Positions 50,846 through 60,299 of a stretch of DNA of 64,000 nt are shown here, piece by piece (the stretch's first letter is position 1; every line of letters begins with the position of its first letter). The notes below the pieces were generated by a model, which had not been told where the DNA came from, ran no database searches, and was given only the letters and a program-made list of their open reading frames with translations. The position numbers and the translations under genes were made by a program. The stretch is from Mobiluncus sp034180645 (GTDB lineage Bacteria > Actinomycetota > Actinomycetes > Actinomycetales > Actinomycetaceae): positions 124,001 to 188,000 of the forward strand of contig NZ_JAXFNY010000021.1 of NCBI RefSeq assembly GCF_034180645.1. The letters run 5' to 3'.

Positions 50846-52096
50846 ATGAACTCACAGAACCTCCCCGAACCCACTCCGGAACAAATTAAGCGCTGGCGGC
50901 GCTATCTCGCCGAGGAACGTGACGAAGCCAAAATCTACCGTGCCATCGCTAAAAAACGCCACGGCGTGAATCGCGAGATTCTGTTGGAACTGGCGGATGC
51001 CGAAAAGCGTCACGAAGATTACTGGCTGGCGCACCTCGGTACTCATGCCGAGCCTGCCCCACACAACCCCTGGTATATCCGGCTACTGCAGGGTCTGGCC
51101 ATCAAGATAGGCTCTATTTTTGTTTTGGCGATGATGCAACGCTCCGAAGAACGCGGCACTTATGATGTCGATGCGGATGCCACCCCGCAGATGGCGGCCG
51201 ATGAGCACCTGCATTCTGAAGTGGTTCGCGCTTTGGCGGCTCGCTCCCGAGCCCGTTTTTCCGGACGTGCCCGCGCCATGGTTTTCGGAATCAATGATGG
51301 CTTGGTTTCCAATCTCGCTCTCGTGGCGGGCATCGCTGGTACGGGAGTTCCGGTGTCAATAATTCTGGTCACGGGGCTGACCGGGTTGGTGGCAGGAGCC
51401 CTGTCGATGGCTGCGGGGGAATATATTTCTATCACGTCTCAGCGCGAGTTGTTGGAATCTTCGCAGCCTAACCCGGATGTGAAACAGCGCCTGCCCATGT
51501 TGGACCGCGCCGCTAATGAGCTGAAACTCCTGTTTATGGCTCGAGGTGACAATCCTGAGGAGGCAGTTGCACACGCGGTTTTGGCCTTGGAAACCATTGA
51601 TGCACAGTTACAGTCACGCACGCTGTCTAAAACGGCTACTCCAGATTCCTTGGAAGGCACTAGCCAGAGCGAATCAACTGACGAAACGACTCCCGCAGAC
51701 AACGACACCACCACCCCTTCTGCGTCAAGAATGTCAACTAAAGAATTCAAAGAAACAGATGACTATCCCCTCGCCTTAGCCCTTGAAGAAGCCCCCTCTG
51801 GGGAGCTGGAGGCGATTGGCTCCGGGCCCCAGGCGGCCCTGTCCTCTTTTTTGGCTTTCACCTTGGGGGCATTCATTCCCCTGATTCCCTTCCTCCTAGG
51901 ATTCAGTGGAATCCCCGCTATTAGCGCCGCAGTTGTACTGGTCGGACTCATTTTGCTGATGATTGGCGGAACAATCGGCATTCTATCTGGTAAACCGCCG
52001 TTTTTGCGAGCCTTACGGCAGGCTGCTATCGGTATCGGTGCTGCAGTTGTCACTTACCTTTTGGGTCTCGCCGCCGGGGGAGCTTTTTCACTGTAA
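50846..52096 (+). CDS. VIT1/CCC1-family transporter with ferritin-like domain
   Basis: A 416-residue fusion. The N-terminal domain (about residues 12-130) is ferritin-like, with EExxE near residues 23-27 and ExxH at 53-56 as candidate diiron ligands. The C-terminal domain (about 145-416) has five predicted spans and the CCC1/VIT features VFGINDGLVSNLALVAG and GALSMAAGEYISITSQ. Related rubrerythrin-VIT proteins such as MbfA export iron or manganese. A Thr/Ser/Glu-rich insertion (about 255-305) in the cytoplasmic loop lengthens it. No iron box is visible upstream. Confidence 0.88.
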   Translation: MNSQNLPEPTPEQIKRWRRYLAEERDEAKIYRAIAKKRHGVNREILLELADAEKRHEDYWLAHLGTHAEPAPHNPWYIRLLQGLAIKIGSIFVLAMMQRSEERGTYDVDADATPQMAADEHLHSEVVRALAARSRARFSGRARAMVFGINDGLVSNLALVAGIAGTGVPVSIILVTGLTGLVAGALSMAAGEYISITSQRELLESSQPNPDVKQRLPMLDRAANELKLLFMARGDNPEEAVAHAVLALETIDAQLQSRTLSKTATPDSLEGTSQSESTDETTPADNDTTTPSASRMSTKEFKETDDYPLALALEEAPSGELEAIGSGPQAALSSFLAFTLGAFIPLIPFLLGFSGIPAISAAVVLVGLILLMIGGTIGILSGKPPFLRALRQAAIGIGAAVVTYLLGLAAGGAFSL

Positions 52097-52226
52097 CCCC
52101 CGTCCGACACCCGACTTACCAGCGCCCCGGAGCTCCACTGAACAAACGAGCAATGAAAGACCTCACTAGAGAATCTTATGCCGATTTTGGAGGAAAGTTT
52201 CCTCTCGTCTCAGGTACAATGCTCAC

Positions 52227-53090
52227 GTGCTGAGTGCTATATTCTCTTTCGATACCGGCCTGTTTCCCACAACTATCTCGGCAGCTGCACCAGTTTCTTT
52301 CAATGACCTTTTACCCCAGGTGTTTCGAGTTCTCGACATTACCGGCGTTTTCCTCAACGGTATCCTCGGCGGCAGATTGGCTCGTCAAAAGCATTTTGAT
52401 CTAGTTGGTTTCGGAGTTTTGGCAGTGGTTTCCGCTTTGGGTGGTGGCATCATCCGCGACATTATGCTGAACAATGCCCCTCCTGTAGCCCTGACCGACA
52501 AATTTTATTTGACCATGGCTTTGGCTGGGGCGGTGGTCGCCGGGTTATGGAAGTTTGATGGCAAATGGTCGCGGCGAACCCTCATTTTATTCGATGCTCT
52601 GGTGCTGGGAATCTGGGCTGGCACGGGGACTCAAAAGGCTCTGAGCTTGGGCTTCGACGTGATTCCATCCATATTGATGGGTGTAATCACCGCTATCGGT
52701 GGAGGGATGGTGCGTGATATCGCTGCGGGCAACGTGCCGGTGGTGTTCGGGGGAAGCAGCCTCTATGCCATCCCGGCTATCCTTGCTTCGTGTGCAGATG
52801 CCTCTTTCTACAAACTTGGATATCCCCTAACCGGTATGGTGGCAGCGGCTCTAATCGGCTCAACCCTCACCATCTTGGCTTCCTGGCGGCGCTGGATTCT
52901 TCCCGAAACTCACGATTGGACGATTTCGATGACTCGCCAACAGTGGAAATCGGCACAGCGAGCTCGCCGAATCGCCCGTGGAGACTATCCGGATGCTAAG
53001 ACAAAAAAGCTGTGGAAAAACCAGTTTTCCACAGGTAAAACCGATGAGGATGGCGAAAGTAGCGACTCCGGTACCACACTTGAGAAGTGA
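52227..53090 (+). CDS. TRIC-type cation channel family protein (UPF0126)
   Basis: A 287-residue membrane protein with seven predicted spans in two repeats. Each repeat has a Gly-rich helix break: SALGGGIIRDIMLNNAPPVAL (first) and TAIGGGMVRDIAAGNVPVVF (second). These are the signature of the bacterial TRIC/YicG/YadS family of monovalent cation channels. The charged C-terminal 50 residues are cytoplasmic. Start GTG 52227. Its last four bases (GTGA) overlap the start of the nuclease gene. A 10-base inverted repeat lies within its 3' end. Confidence 0.88.
   Translation: MLSAIFSFDTGLFPTTISAAAPVSFNDLLPQVFRVLDITGVFLNGILGGRLARQKHFDLVGFGVLAVVSALGGGIIRDIMLNNAPPVALTDKFYLTMALAGAVVAGLWKFDGKWSRRTLILFDALVLGIWAGTGTQKALSLGFDVIPSILMGVITAIGGGMVRDIAAGNVPVVFGGSSLYAIPAILASCADASFYKLGYPLTGMVAAALIGSTLTILASWRRWILPETHDWTISMTRQQWKSAQRARRIARGDYPDAKTKKLWKNQFSTGKTDEDGESSDSGTTLEK
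53010..53034. repeat. Inverted repeat inside the TRIC-type gene
   Basis: Perfect 10-base arms CTGTGGAAAA and TTTTCCACAG with a five-base loop. The arms resemble DnaA-box-like TTTTCCACA. It is coding sequence, so it may be chance. Confidence 0.6.
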
Positions 53091-53815
53091 GCGGTTTCTC
53101 TAGTATCGAACCCTCGACGCCGAAGCGCCGAGCCAGTATCGGCGACGTCGTGTTGGTTGGCTGCGCGGCACTAGTTTGGTGGGCACTATGGCCTGGAGCA
53201 GGGCCGAATCTGGCGAATTTTCCCACCCCCGGTTTACGTTGCCCCGCCGGTTCCACCAGCGCGAATATCGGCGGTTCCCTGCGTGAACTATGTGCCCTGA
53301 CGGTCCGTAAAGACGCTGGACCCGGCGGGTATCAACGCGACATGTTCGGAGCGGGGTGGATGGATCGCGATGGGAATGGCTGCGATACCAGAGCGGAAAT
53401 ATTGGCTCGAGACTTTCAATCCCCGCGTTTCGCGGACAGCGCCAAGCCGTGCCGGTTGACCGGGGGAACCTTTCACGATCCCTACACCGGTAAAACCGTG
53501 CAATTTGAAACGGCACCGGGCCGCAAAGTCCAGATTGACCACGTGGTGGCACTGGGCAATGCGTGGAAGTCCGGGGCTTGGGCCTGGACGAAAGCACAGC
53601 GGGAGGCATATGCAAATGACCCGAGCGTGCTGCTGGCGGCAGACGGACCGGCTAACCAACAGAAATCAGACGCCTCTGCCGATGCCTGGATGCCTCCAAA
53701 CCACAACTTCCGCTGCGCCTACGCCCGCCAACAAATCGACATCAAGTATCGGTGGAACCTGACGGTCACCGTTGCGGAAAAAGCCGCGTTGCTCTCTGCC
53801 CTGACCAAATGCTAG
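53087..53815 (+). CDS. Exported HNH endonuclease family protein
   Basis: A 242-residue protein with an N-terminal hydrophobic segment (about residues 19-35, DVVLVGCAALVWWALW), so secreted or membrane-anchored. The C-terminal domain matches the GmrSD-C/DUF1524 HNH group: GGYQRDMFGAGWMDRDGNGCDTRAEILARD near residue 86, the core QIDHVVALGNAW near 147 with metal-binding His, and ANQQKSD near 185. Streptomyces and corynebacterial relatives are secreted nucleases. GTG 53087 overlaps the channel gene stop (GTGA). Confidence 0.85.
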   Translation: MSGFSSIEPSTPKRRASIGDVVLVGCAALVWWALWPGAGPNLANFPTPGLRCPAGSTSANIGGSLRELCALTVRKDAGPGGYQRDMFGAGWMDRDGNGCDTRAEILARDFQSPRFADSAKPCRLTGGTFHDPYTGKTVQFETAPGRKVQIDHVVALGNAWKSGAWAWTKAQREAYANDPSVLLAADGPANQQKSDASADAWMPPNHNFRCAYARQQIDIKYRWNLTVTVAEKAALLSALTKC

Positions 53816-53836
53816 GCCAGCGTGGTTAAACGCGCC

Positions 53837-55501
53837 TTATTTTGCCAGAGCCTGGGCAACCACCTGTTTTGCTTCTTCCTGAATAGTCTGAAGATGCTCG
53901 GGACCCTTAAAGGATTCGGCATAAATCTTATAAATATCTTCGGTGCCGGAGGGACGCGCGGCGAACCAGGCGTTCTTGGTAGTGACTTTCAGTCCTCCGA
54001 TAGCCGCGTGGTTGCCCGGTGCCTGCACCAGGCGGTCGACAATCGGCTCCCCGCCCAGTGTCGAGGCCGCGACGTCTTCAGGCGCCAAAGCCGCGAGCTT
54101 GGCTTTTTCCGCCTTGGTCGCGGGGGCATCCACCCGTTCGTAAGCGGAAGCACCAAACCGGGCCACCTGTTCTTCGTGCAGAGCGCTGGGAGTATTCCCG
54201 GTCACTGCGAGGATTTCGGAGGCCAGCAAAGCCGCAATCAACCCGTCCTTGTCGGTGGTCCACACGGTGCCGTCTTTGCGCAGGAAAGACGCGCCAGCGG
54301 ATTCCTCGCCGCCAAAGCCTACGGACCCATCCAGCAATCCCGGCACAAAATGCTTGAAACCAACGGGGACCTCGACGAGTTTGCGTCCCATATCGGCTAC
54401 TACCCGGTCGATTAAAGCCGATGACACCAGCGTTTTGCCGACGGCACAGCCTTGCGACCAGTGCGGACGGTGGGTGAACAGGTATTCGATTGCCACCGCC
54501 AGATAGTGATTCGGATTCATCAGGCCATCGGCAGTAACGATGCCGTGACGGTCTGAATCAGCGTCGTTTCCAGTCGCAATATCGTAGGGAGCCGAGCCGC
54601 CCTCCATCACCTGACGCAGAGAAGCCATCGCGTAGGGCGAGGAGCAGTCCATCCGAATCTTGCCGTCCCAGTCCAAAGTCATGAAAGACCAGCGCGGATC
54701 GACCTTTTCATTCACCACCGTCAGGTTCAATCCGTAACGTTCGGCGATGGCGGCCCAGTAGTCTACCGAAGCGCCGCCCAAGGGGTCAGCCCCGATGCGG
54801 ACACCGGCGGACCGAATCGCCTCAACGTCAACTACGTCAATTAGCGAGTCTACGTATGACGGTAGAAAATCTGTTTTTCTAATAAATTCTGATTGCTCGG
54901 GATGCGGGTTCCTCGGCACGGAACGCCAACCCTGGCGCAAAATCTCATTGGCACGATTAGCAATCCAGGAAGTCGCGTCCGAATCGGCGGGACCACCACT
55001 GGGCGGGTTGTATTTAAAGCCGCCGTCACGAGGCGGATTATGCGAAGGGGTAACAACGATACCATCAGCCAAACCCGCTCCGCTCAGCCGCACGCCTCCC
55101 GGCGTGCCCGCCCCGTTAGCCTTGAGAATGGCGTGAGATACAGAGGGTGTCGGAGTGAAGGAATCGCGTGCGTCTGTCAGAGTGCGCACTTCCATGCCCG
55201 CGAGAACCTCCAAGGCGGTACGCCACGCCGGCTCGGATAGGGCGTGCGTATCGCGCCCGATGAACAGGGGGCCGTCATAACCTTGTGATTGACGATATTC
55301 CACAATCGCGGCCGTGGTGGCAACGATATGAGCCTCGTTGAAGGCGCGGTCCAGAGATGAACCGCGATGGCCCGAAGTCCCGAACGAAACTGCCTGTCCA
55401 GGCTCATTCACATCGGGTTCCAGGTCATAATAAGCGCTAATGACTTCATCAACGTTGATGAGGTCTTCCGGTTTGGCAAGTTGTCCAGCTCGTTCATGCA
55501 T
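53837..55501 (-). CDS. pgm: Phosphoglucomutase, alpha-D-glucose-specific
   Basis: Interconverts glucose-1-phosphate and glucose-6-phosphate. The 554 residues match the Pgm subgroup, starting HERAGQLAKPEDLINV. Visible: FGTSGHRGSS near residue 44, the phosphoserine loop TPSHNPPRDGGFKYNPPSGG near 144, the metal loop ATGNDADSDRHG near 315, GGEESAGASF near 395 and the phosphate site ARPSGTEDIYKIYAES near 512. It is distinct from the mutase at 5857-7575. It converges with the nuclease gene and diverges from the glycosyltransferase gene. Confidence 0.95.
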   Translation of the reverse strand: MHERAGQLAKPEDLINVDEVISAYYDLEPDVNEPGQAVSFGTSGHRGSSLDRAFNEAHIVATTAAIVEYRQSQGYDGPLFIGRDTHALSEPAWRTALEVLAGMEVRTLTDARDSFTPTPSVSHAILKANGAGTPGGVRLSGAGLADGIVVTPSHNPPRDGGFKYNPPSGGPADSDATSWIANRANEILRQGWRSVPRNPHPEQSEFIRKTDFLPSYVDSLIDVVDVEAIRSAGVRIGADPLGGASVDYWAAIAERYGLNLTVVNEKVDPRWSFMTLDWDGKIRMDCSSPYAMASLRQVMEGGSAPYDIATGNDADSDRHGIVTADGLMNPNHYLAVAIEYLFTHRPHWSQGCAVGKTLVSSALIDRVVADMGRKLVEVPVGFKHFVPGLLDGSVGFGGEESAGASFLRKDGTVWTTDKDGLIAALLASEILAVTGNTPSALHEEQVARFGASAYERVDAPATKAEKAKLAALAPEDVAASTLGGEPIVDRLVQAPGNHAAIGGLKVTTKNAWFAARPSGTEDIYKIYAESFKGPEHLQTIQEEAKQVVAQALAK

Positions 55502-55615
55502 AGCCTCATTGTTTCACCAATTTCTGTACTGGCGCGGGCGTTTAGATGACAAAACCCGTAAACTTCTGGCGCCGAAAGCTCGCATTTGGCTAGATAGGGC
55601 TTTAAAATTGCACAC

Positions 55616-56440
55616 GTGCCTGAAACTGACAAGGAAAACAGCAAAAACTCTGCCCCAGCCATTCCTGATCCGAACCAGAAAGTTGCGGTCATCATTCCCG
55701 CCAAGGACGAAGGCGATTCGATTGGGGCGACAATTCGTGCCTCCAAGGCTTTGCCCCGAGCCGATTTATTCGTGGTGATTGATGATGGGTCTAGTGACAA
55801 TACGGGTGAAGCCGCGCGCAGTGCCGGTGCCGTGGTGGTACGCCATTCCGTCAACCGCGGTAAGGCCAGTGCTATGGAAACAGGGGCAAAAGTCGTGGCT
55901 ATGCGCGACCCCGAGGACGGGCCTCGCCGTCTCATTCTGTTCCTGGACGCGGACTTGGGAGATTCCGCCGCCCAGACTTTCCCGCTGGTGGAGGCGGTAA
56001 TGCAGGGACGCACGGACTGTGCCATAGCTGCCCTGCCTCGCCAAGCCGGTGCCGGTGGTCACGGTTTTGTGACACGTTTATCGCGCCGGGCCATTCGCTG
56101 GGCAACCGGGTGGGAACCGCTCCAACCACTGTCGGGTCAGCGCTGCCTGAGTGCGGAAGCCTTTTTCGATTGTCTGCCCCTGGCGCATAAGTGGGGGGTG
56201 GAAACCGGCATGACTATCGACCTGCTGGTTAAGGGGTACTCGGTGCAGGAAGTTCCTTGCGACCTGACACACCGGGCTACCGGCAACGATATGGCGGGAT
56301 ACCGTCACCGTCTGAGCCAATTCCGGGATGTATTTCTGGCCTCCGCCACACGCTTTGTGCGCCACGTTCGGGCTCCCCTTCGGCTGCGCCTGTCCGCAGC
56401 GATTAAACAGGAGCCCGGTGAGGTTTACTGCCTGAAGTAA
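55616..56440 (+). CDS. Family 2 glycosyltransferase (GpgS-like)
   Basis: A 274-residue soluble GT-A-fold transferase. Nucleotide-sugar binding parts are VAVIIPAKDEGDSIGATI (about 23-40) and VIDDGSSDNT, and the metal-binding part is LFLDADLGD near residue 105. The later QPLSGQRCLSAEAF and WGVETGMTIDLLVKGY match polyprenyl-phosphate or glucosyl-3-phosphoglycerate synthases. The product is not certain. The start is GTG 55616. Its 3' end overlaps the convergent membrane protein gene by 16 bases. Confidence 0.85.
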   Translation: MPETDKENSKNSAPAIPDPNQKVAVIIPAKDEGDSIGATIRASKALPRADLFVVIDDGSSDNTGEAARSAGAVVVRHSVNRGKASAMETGAKVVAMRDPEDGPRRLILFLDADLGDSAAQTFPLVEAVMQGRTDCAIAALPRQAGAGGHGFVTRLSRRAIRWATGWEPLQPLSGQRCLSAEAFFDCLPLAHKWGVETGMTIDLLVKGYSVQEVPCDLTHRATGNDMAGYRHRLSQFRDVFLASATRFVRHVRAPLRLRLSAAIKQEPGEVYCLK

Positions 56441-58533
56441 GGCTGCACTGAACGGTTATCGCCTGGGGAGTCAATCAGGAACTTGTGACATCCTTGAGCC
56501 AAGATGGCCGGAAACATGACGGCTGCTCCCGCCAGACCCAGCAGGATTCCCGAATCATTGAGCAGCATGCCCACCACCATAGTGGTAATCCAGGCCGTAA
56601 ATAAGGCTCTTTCCGCGTGATTCCAAGTAATTCCTTCGGGACGAAGTTTTGCGCCGACGCTACCCCACAACCAACCGTAGTCACGGCGGTAAGGGTTTCG
56701 CATATTGGCGAATAACGGAGCCAAAATAATCACCATCGCCAGCAGAATAGCCAGAATAACGCTGATAATGAGCCACGCCGGCCAGCCAGCGTTCCAAACC
56801 ATCGTAGATTTATTAATGAGTACCGGCAGCACCCGGCCCTGAGTGAGCGTATCGATAAAGTTACCCAAATGGGTCCGTTCCGCAGCGGGACGCAACCAAT
56901 CAATATAAGCAAATAGAGCTGCTACAGCTACCGTCAATAAGACTATCAGTGCAGATGATAGGACTGTTAGAGGTTTTCGGTTGAATTTTAAGAACAGAAT
57001 GGCAAAGCCGGGAACCAGAGCCATCGTGCCACCAAAATCCGCTCCTAAGATGGGGGCAGAATCTAGGAAAATTACCGCGCTAGCCATGACAATCAGCACC
57101 ACCATCAAGGATTTTTCTGTGGTCGTAGACTGTTTGCGTTCCGCTACCAACCCGTAGACAACCGTAGCGAGAATCAGTGCTCCGGTGGCGAGTACCGCAA
57201 ACATGACATTGTCGATGCCAAAGAAACGCCCCCCGACTGTTGATTGCAGTCCCATAATGGAATCCAACACCATCGGAGAACCAATCAAGGGGTCTAGTAC
57301 CCCTACTATCAGCGACGATATGCTTATTATGAACAACGGGCCGAGGAGGGAATTCAACCCCAAAGCACTCCAGACGATAGCCACGAGGGCGCTCAGGATT
57401 ACCGGGAGCAAACATCCTAGCCACAGATAGCTAGCGGCGGCAACGTCTGTGTCGTCCGGTCCGAGTTCCCACCACGGTGCCAAGTTCATGAAATATGCCA
57501 TTGCCGGGATGAGAGCGGCAAAGGTTGCCACCATTCGCCAAAATCCCAACAGCGCCCGAGGCTGATCCCACTCCTCACCCAACCGGGGGTGCGTGCGGCG
57601 GTTCAGCGTCCATACTGCCGCAATCAACAGCAAAGCTATTCCCACTCCCAAGCCGGGAAGAAACCAAACCTGGACATTGCGAATCATCGCGGCTCGACGC
57701 GCCGCCGACGCGAGAGACTCCACAGTGACCACATTTCCCATAGTGATTGCGGAGCCTTGCACCCACGCTGGTTTTTCAGCTCCAACGTAATCCAAGATGG
57801 TAGCGGTCAAGTCGGCGGTTTGCACCCATCCCGGTCGATGAGTAGAAGCCGAGGTCGCGCCCCCATTGCCGAACTGGGGACCGCGCGCCGCAAAGACTTG
57901 CAGTCGGGGATCTCCCGGCGGGACAATCGCCTTTTCGGGGGCAGATTTGTCAATTAGGTAAACATCAGATTCTCGATTTGTCACCGGTTTATCGTCAGCT
58001 ATTGAGGCAATAATGGTATTCCACCCCAAATCGTCACCACGCTGCCAGGCAGCGCGCAGAACTTGGGGCTGCAAATGGCGGGGAAACACCCGCATATCTA
58101 CCACGACTACCGCTCCGGGAATCATGACCTGGCTGAGCAGGTCCGCGAACACTTCCGGACTGGCGCCGCGGTAGCTGGAGGCAGGTGAAAAACTCAGGGA
58201 CTTGGGAAGGTTGGCGCCGGGTGCGTCAGGATGCACGAAACCCATTCCAGCCGCGGCTCCATCACCAAACAAACGCAAGTTCACACCCGAATCCAGCACC
58301 GCTTGGCCCAGAATCCATCCGTTCTCGCTCGACCCCGTACGATTCCCCGTCGCCAAAGCGCGAAATCCGGCAGCGGGAAGAGTGGTGTTCGCTTTGGTGC
58401 GCACCACCGAATTGGCGCGGGTAGAACTTTCCAAGAGCTGACGTAAATCCGGGTCGGCCAGGGAATCATCATCCCAACGCCATTGGATGCCTAACAAAAC
58501 TAACAGAGGTGTGCGGCTCACCTGGGCAGACAT
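56425..58533 (-). CDS. Large membrane protein with alkaline-phosphatase-like extracytoplasmic domain
   Basis: A 702-residue protein. The N-terminal 280 residues are hydrophilic and resemble the alkaline-phosphatase-like domain of actinobacterial membrane proteins (TPLLVLLGI, SVVRTKANTTLPAAGFRALATGNR, TADLTATILDYVGAEKPAWVQG), although the full metal-ligand set is not obvious. About twelve spans follow. No signal peptide is visible at ATG 58533, and the frame is open upstream to at least 58593, so the start could lie further up. It follows the Thr/Pro/Glu-rich protein by 56 bases and may work with it. Confidence 0.7.
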   Translation of the reverse strand: MSAQVSRTPLLVLLGIQWRWDDDSLADPDLRQLLESSTRANSVVRTKANTTLPAAGFRALATGNRTGSSENGWILGQAVLDSGVNLRLFGDGAAAGMGFVHPDAPGANLPKSLSFSPASSYRGASPEVFADLLSQVMIPGAVVVVDMRVFPRHLQPQVLRAAWQRGDDLGWNTIIASIADDKPVTNRESDVYLIDKSAPEKAIVPPGDPRLQVFAARGPQFGNGGATSASTHRPGWVQTADLTATILDYVGAEKPAWVQGSAITMGNVVTVESLASAARRAAMIRNVQVWFLPGLGVGIALLLIAAVWTLNRRTHPRLGEEWDQPRALLGFWRMVATFAALIPAMAYFMNLAPWWELGPDDTDVAAASYLWLGCLLPVILSALVAIVWSALGLNSLLGPLFIISISSLIVGVLDPLIGSPMVLDSIMGLQSTVGGRFFGIDNVMFAVLATGALILATVVYGLVAERKQSTTTEKSLMVVLIVMASAVIFLDSAPILGADFGGTMALVPGFAILFLKFNRKPLTVLSSALIVLLTVAVAALFAYIDWLRPAAERTHLGNFIDTLTQGRVLPVLINKSTMVWNAGWPAWLIISVILAILLAMVIILAPLFANMRNPYRRDYGWLWGSVGAKLRPEGITWNHAERALFTAWITTMVVGMLLNDSGILLGLAGAAVMFPAILAQGCHKFLIDSPGDNRSVQPYFRQ

Positions 58534-58589
58534 GCCTACCGGACCGAAGCCACCACCCAGACTGGGAACCGATGAATACGCACCGGTAG

Positions 58590-59174
58590 CTATGCTTTTG
58601 GGACCGCGACCTCGGGAATCCGGTCAACTCGTGAATCCTTAGCGATGGGACCCATAGCCACTGGCGGCGCCCCTTCAGGGGCTTCCGAAGCAGTCGGCTC
58701 CTGAGGCGCTCCTGGAACTTCAAAAGTCTGGACGACAGTGGAGGACGGGTTCTCCTCTTGAGCCGGCGACTCAGTCGGAGTTGCCTCAGGAGTTTTCTCA
58801 GGTTTCGTCTGCTTCTTAGTTTCTGTGGGAGTTGCCGCCGTCTTAGGTTTGATTGCCTCCGAGGTACGACGCCCCGCCTCGCTGAGCGAGCCTACATCCA
58901 CACCGGCAATCTCGTGATGTTCGAATGGATCCCAGTGCATTTCTTGAGAAGGATCCCAGGGCTTCACATCAAAAGTATTGGTTGAACTCATCGCCCCCGC
59001 GATCAAGCCCATGCTGACAATAATTGCGGTCAAACCAGCAACCAGATAACGCGTAGTGGGCAGCGGTTTATAAGAACGCTTAATCGGTTTGCGCGTACCG
59101 CTTCCCGCTCGCCCCGACATCGAGCGCGAGGGCGTAGAAGGAGGCTTGACTTTTGTCTGCATGGTTAAAATCAT
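58590..59174 (-). CDS. Single-span protein with Pro/Thr/Glu-rich extracellular tail
   Basis: A 194-residue protein. It has a basic Ser/Lys/Arg-rich N-terminus, one membrane span (about residues 47-66, LVAGLTAIIVSMGLIAGAM) and an extracellular part that becomes Pro/Thr/Glu/Lys-rich (about 108-165). I do not recognise a family. Two Met codons (59174 and 59162) are possible starts, neither with a strong ribosome-binding site. It probably shares an operon with the large membrane protein. Confidence 0.6.
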   Translation of the reverse strand: MILTMQTKVKPPSTPSRSMSGRAGSGTRKPIKRSYKPLPTTRYLVAGLTAIIVSMGLIAGAMSSTNTFDVKPWDPSQEMHWDPFEHHEIAGVDVGSLSEAGRRTSEAIKPKTAATPTETKKQTKPEKTPEATPTESPAQEENPSSTVVQTFEVPGAPQEPTASEAPEGAPPVAMGPIAKDSRVDRIPEVAVPKA

Positions 59175-59231
59175 ACCGAGTTTTGTCGAAATTGCGCTGC
59201 TTCGCGATAATTATTTTGAGGAGTACTGTCT

Positions 59232-60242
59232 ATGAATACCGCATTACCAAACTCAGCACCATCGATTTCGACTGGAACCTCACTTCCCGGACCGGAGGTG
59301 AGAGGTCCTTTACGAGTTTCCTTCCTGGGACCTTTCGGGACATTTAGCGAGCAAGCTACCCGAGAAATCACACCCCGCGGCGCTACCTTGCTACCCGCTG
59401 CTGGCGTCGAATCCGCCCTGCACCTGGTTCGTACCGGCGAGGCCGATCGCGCAGTGGTTCCAATTGAAAACTCGGTGGAAGGCGGAGTTAACGCCACTTT
59501 GGACGCTTTAGCTCACGGTCAACCCTTGACGATTGTGGGCGAAGTTTTAGTACCGATTGCCTTTTCGTTGATGGTACGGGCAGATTCCGGGCTGGAGTTG
59601 GGTCAGATTAAGAGAATCGGCACACATCCACACGCCTGGGCACAAACTCGCTGTTGGGTGGAACAGCACATCGGCGAAGTAACTCATATTCCCACCACCT
59701 CCACCGCCGCGGCCGCCAAACTGCTGATGGAAGACGACTCGTGCGGCTATGACGCGGCTCTTTGCTCCGCAGTATCCGCTTCGGCCTACGGCGGAAAAAC
59801 TCTCGCGGAGGGGATTGCGGATGACGACAGCGCCCAAACCCGATTCGTCCTAGTTTCCCCTCCCGGAGCTATTCCTCCCCCCACAGGGGCAGACAAAACC
59901 ACAGTTCAAGTTACGTTACCGGACAATGAATCCGGCGCGCTACTGACCATGCTAGAACAGTTTTCGGCACGGGGAGTAAACCTTTCGCGCATTGAATCAC
60001 GCCCGGTCGGAGGGCACTTTGACCGCTATGCCTTTTCCATTGATATCGAGGGCCATATTTTTGAAGAACGTGTCAAAGATGCTTTGATGGGGCTGCACCG
60101 GACCTGCCCGGATGTGCGGTTTTTAGGTTCGTATCCGCGGGCGGATCGGATGCGTGCCCAGATTGTGCGGGGGACGGCGAATATGGATTTCGCCACGGCA
60201 CAAGCCTGGATGGAACAGGTCGTCTCCGGTCGCGCGGTGTGA
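59232..60242 (+). CDS. pheA: Prephenate dehydratase
   Basis: Converts prephenate to phenylpyruvate in phenylalanine synthesis. The 336 residues have the PDT domain (VSFLGPFGTFSEQAT near residue 28, VVPIENSVEGGVNATLD near 75, TRFVLVSP near 197) and a C-terminal ACT domain (about 215-300) with the ESRP motif (NLSRIESRPVGG) that binds phenylalanine for feedback control. The first 27 residues are a low-complexity extension. ATG 59232 follows GAGGAG. No chorismate mutase domain is fused. Confidence 0.95.
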   Translation: MNTALPNSAPSISTGTSLPGPEVRGPLRVSFLGPFGTFSEQATREITPRGATLLPAAGVESALHLVRTGEADRAVVPIENSVEGGVNATLDALAHGQPLTIVGEVLVPIAFSLMVRADSGLELGQIKRIGTHPHAWAQTRCWVEQHIGEVTHIPTTSTAAAAKLLMEDDSCGYDAALCSAVSASAYGGKTLAEGIADDDSAQTRFVLVSPPGAIPPPTGADKTTVQVTLPDNESGALLTMLEQFSARGVNLSRIESRPVGGHFDRYAFSIDIEGHIFEERVKDALMGLHRTCPDVRFLGSYPRADRMRAQIVRGTANMDFATAQAWMEQVVSGRAV

Positions 60243-60299
60243 GTTCGCTATCGAGCCGCACTATCTAAAGATGAGGCGCAAAACCGTTATGCTTTAAGC

